Origin: Salinispora mooreana | GTDB lineage: Bacteria > Actinomycetota > Actinomycetes > Mycobacteriales > Micromonosporaceae | Reading direction: 5' to 3' | Assembly (NCBI RefSeq): GCF_000379065.1 | Contig: NZ_KB900614.1 | Location: 4,447,063-4,490,485, forward strand | DNA: 43,423 nt | Part shown: in pieces, positions 41,441 through 43,423 of the stretch | Position numbering within the stretch: position 1 is the stretch's first letter | Layout of the letters: each line of letters starts with the position of its first letter | Translations under genes and position numbers: made by a program | Notes under the pieces: generated by a model | Told to the model about the DNA's origin: nothing | Database searches by the model: none | The model's input: only the letters and a program-made list of their open reading frames with translations

Positions 41441-42036
41441 TCATCTGACCTCCCGCCGCAGCACTGAGATGACAGAAGCTTCCTCATGGCCGCGCCTCTC
41501 CGCTGCCAGAGCCGGCTTGACGGCAGTCGGCCGTTCGAGGAGCCGACGCAACAGCAGTTGCATGCCGGTAGTCGCCCGGATGCGGTTCATCGCGCGGACG
41601 CCAGGAGCGAGTACCATCGTGTGAAGAAGTTGTCGTGCGCGACGACCTCCGGCATCGCGAGCGCCTCGCGCCAGATGTCGGCGAGGGTGCGTTCCACCTC
41701 GGTGCGCGGCGAAGTGCTGCTCCGGCTCGCCGCGGTGACGCGGGCGGGCAGCTCGTTGCGATCGATCTTGCCGTTGACTGCGTGTGGCAAGTGGTCGAGG
41801 AACACGAGAAACCACGGCACGAGCTGCCTGGGCAACGATGCCGACAGATGGGCCCGGATCTCCTCCTCGGCGAGCACCGGGTTCACGTGGGCCCCGAGGT
41901 CCTTGCCGCACAACGTCACCGCCGCTTCGGCCACCTCGTCGTGGCTGAGCGGCATGGTGCGGACTTCGCCGGGTTCAATGCAGTGTCCGCCTTTGGTGGC
42001 GTGGGGGAGGGTGCGGCTGGCGGTGAGTGCTCCCAT
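41441..42036 (-). pseudogene. NRPS remnant (end of adenylation domain plus broken carrier domain)
   Basis: The frame from about 42036 reads IEPGEVRTMPLSHDEVAEAA, then IRAHLSASLPRQLVPWFLVF and LDHLPHAVNGKIDRNELPAR, the A8-A10 region of an adenylation domain with the catalytic Lys of NGKIDR. The carrier domain follows: EVERTLADIWREALAMPEVV, then AHDNFFTRWYSLLASAR. The expected LGGxS phosphopantetheine site is destroyed by a missing base (TRWYS). The rest of the carrier (MNRIRATTGMQLLLRRLLER) is in another frame. The A-domain core A1-A7 is absent. This is the dead end of an NRPS gene. Confidence 0.75.
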
Positions 42037-42151
42037 TCGAGCGCCGCAACCTGCAGCACCGGGCTGCCGACGTTGTCCAGCACCGGTCCGCGGAAGAGCT
42101 CTTCTCCTTCTCTTTCGGCCAGCGGATCACTTTGACCTCGTTGGCATCCAT
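41975..42151 (-). CDS. short ORF of unknown nature (5' stub before NRPS remnant)
   Basis: ATG 42151 has a good GGGAGG nine bases upstream. The first 20 residues (MDANEVKVIRWPKEKEKSSS) look like a genuine N-terminus, but the remaining frame is Arg/His/Pro-rich noise. In the neighbouring frame FRGPVLDNVGSPVLQVAALE follows, which looks protein-like. Probably the 5' stub of a gene whose middle was deleted, leaving the NRPS end right after it. Function unknown. Confidence 0.35.
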   Translation of the reverse strand: MDANEVKVIRWPKEKEKSSSADRCWTTSAARCCRLRRSNGSTHRQPHPPPRHQRRTLH

Positions 42152-42235
42152 GTTCAGAAGCCTCCCAGGCTGGATGTTCGTCTTGTATCTCTCTCCGGTT
42201 CGTTCGATACGCACAGGAGTAGTGATCGTTTGGCG

Positions 42236-43423
42236 TTACAAGGCTGTGTTCAGTTTTTCGGCACTCGCCGCAAGGGGTGCCGGAGCCGATCCGATGTAGC
42301 TGCGCCGCGGTACGAGGAACGTGGCAAGGCCTGCCAGCACGTACATGACCACCGCGGCGACGAAGGCGACGTGGTAGTGGTCGAGCAGCCGCACGGGTGT
42401 GTCGTCGGCGGTCACCGGAACGATCGCCGCCGCCATGGTGACCGCCACCGTGAGACCCAGCACCGGGCCCACCTGTTCGGAGGTATTGATCAGGCCGGCC
42501 GCGAGCCCCTGCTTTCGTTCCGGCAGCCCGCGCGTCGCCACGATGATCGCGGGAGCCTCGATGAACGCCGCGCCGACGCCGATCAGCAGCAGGGGTGGGA
42601 AGATCCACGCCAGGTAGGAGCCGTCGCCGGGCGCGAACACGAACCACAGCGAACCGGCCGCGCCACCTGCTGTGCCCATCAGAAGCAGTGCTCGCGCACC
42701 CACCTTCTCCATCAACCACGCCACCCTGGTCGCGATCACCGCCATCACCAGCGTGATCGGCAGGTAGGCCAGGCCGGCGTCCGTGGCTGAGTAGCCGAGC
42801 ACACGCATCATGTAGAAGGTCACGTAGAACATGACGCCGAGGTTGGCGGCGGTGGACAGCAGGTTGATCACATTGCCCGCCCGAACCCCAGGTTCGGCGA
42901 ACACCGCCAACGGCACGAGCGGGTCGCTGTGCCTGCGCTCCACGGCCACGAAGGCTGCCAGCAACACCACCGTCGCGGCCGCGCTCATCGTCATCACCAG
43001 GGCGCTTGACCCGTGCTCGACCCTCGTCAGCGTGAACACGAGCATCCCGAGCCAGCCGGTGAGCGTGAGCGCACCGAGCACGTCCGGCGACACCCGCTGC
43101 TCCGGCCGGGTGCGCGGCAAAAGCGATGCCACGGCGAGTCCGGCCACGAGCCCGATCGGCAGGTTGAGCAAGAAGATCCAGCGCCACCCGAATGCATCGG
43201 TCACGAGTCCGCCCACGACCTGGCCGAGCGTCGCCCCCGCGAGACCGGTGAAGCTCCACCACGCGACAGCCCGGTTGCGCCCGGAGCCGGTGGTGCTGAC
43301 GAGGTTGAGCAGGGCCAGGGCGGTGGGGGAGACCATCGCCGCGCCTACGCCCTGAACAGCCCTGGCCGCGAACAACTCGGTACCGCTCGTCGCAAAGCCG
43401 CACCACACCGACGCGGCCACGAA
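42236..43423 (-). CDS. DHA2-type MFS drug transporter (N-terminus outside the window)
   Basis: At least 395 aa, open through the window edge and ending at TAA 42236-42238. It is the C-terminal four fifths of a 14-TM EmrB/QacA-type proton antiporter: RAVQGVGAAMVSPTALALLN (motif C-like region), AGATLGQVVGGLVTDAFGWR, then WIFLLNLPIGLVAGLAVASL, the classic DHA2 block, and PLAVFAEPGVRAGNVINLL. The last transmembrane segment is followed by a short tail. It lies 85 bases upstream of the stub at 42151, on the same strand, and together with the TetR/UvrA-like pair suggests a drug export and resistance region. Confidence 0.88.
   Translation of the reverse strand, partial: FVAASVWCGFATSGTELFAARAVQGVGAAMVSPTALALLNLVSTTGSGRNRAVAWWSFTGLAGATLGQVVGGLVTDAFGWRWIFLLNLPIGLVAGLAVASLLPRTRPEQRVSPDVLGALTLTGWLGMLVFTLTRVEHGSSALVMTMSAAATVVLLAAFVAVERRHSDPLVPLAVFAEPGVRAGNVINLLSTAANLGVMFYVTFYMMRVLGYSATDAGLAYLPITLVMAVIATRVAWLMEKVGARALLLMGTAGGAAGSLWFVFAPGDGSYLAWIFPPLLLIGVGAAFIEAPAIIVATRGLPERKQGLAAGLINTSEQVGPVLGLTVAVTMAAAIVPVTADDTPVRLLDHYHVAFVAAVVMYVLAGLATFLVPRRSYIGSAPAPLAASAEKLNTAL

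Noticed and set aside
1..43423. CRISPR arrays, tRNA or rRNA genes
   Set aside because: I saw no regularly spaced repeats and no cloverleaf or rRNA-like sequence; a covariance-model scan would be needed to exclude small RNAs.

Overview
The window is GC-rich DNA with GTG and TTG starts, tightly overlapping ATGA/GTGA gene junctions and typical actinomycete gene families. It suggests an actinomycete chromosome, perhaps of the Micromonosporaceae; the genus is a guess. Much of it is accessory DNA with many decayed genes, so it reads like a plastic genomic island.

Layout. (1) 1-435: the 3' end of an IS5-type transposase. (2) 284-7379, minus strand: three genes of a type II Wadjet anti-plasmid system (jetA, jetB, jetC). 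jetC carries one in-frame amber codon and its 3' end is cut by the IS; jetD is not in the window. (3) 7380-9300: poor in genes, with an acyl-CoA dehydrogenase relic and a small coiled-coil gene followed by a terminator. (4) 9308-11226: an XRE/TPR regulator divergent from three tiny overlapping genes, two with CxxC knuckles. (5) 11259-13916, minus strand: an operon for an SAV_915-like protein, an EspC-like protein, a large WXG-like protein with a Gly-rich C-terminus, and a membrane protein (type VII secretion context). (6) 13961-15250: phage-like small genes plus decayed glycosyltransferase and radical SAM genes.

(7) 15266-22996 is the most interesting part: a compact, apparently intact and NRPS-free biosynthetic locus. 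It has two divergent operons. The leftward one encodes a luciferase-like monooxygenase, an MFS exporter, an Asp/Glu-type racemase and an ATP-grasp ligase. The rightward one encodes a TauD/SyrP-like dioxygenase, a NodU/TobZ-type carbamoyltransferase and a flavin reductase. Together they could build a hydroxylated, O-carbamoylated, possibly D-configured and N-oxidised small amino acid or dipeptide. I do not recognise this set as a described pathway.

(8) 23000-24146: debris, including a 21-bp inverted-repeat element and a 236-bp copy of part of the XRE gene near 34 kb. (9) 24147-30849: glycerol catabolism (glpK1 and an IclR/GylR-type regulator leftward; glpF, glpK2 and glpD rightward). (10) 31000-33735: a patchwork of cut IS701, IS256 and ISAzo13 transposases plus one complete IS5-type element, which truncates an XRE regulator. 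(11) 34899-38377: relics of serine recombinases, an AAA ATPase, a YD-repeat/TIG surface protein and a phage lysin-like gene. (12) 38384-43423, minus strand: a UvrA-like ABC protein, its TetR regulator, an NRPS remnant and a DHA2 exporter that runs off the window. This looks like a resistance/efflux remnant of a lost NRPS cluster.
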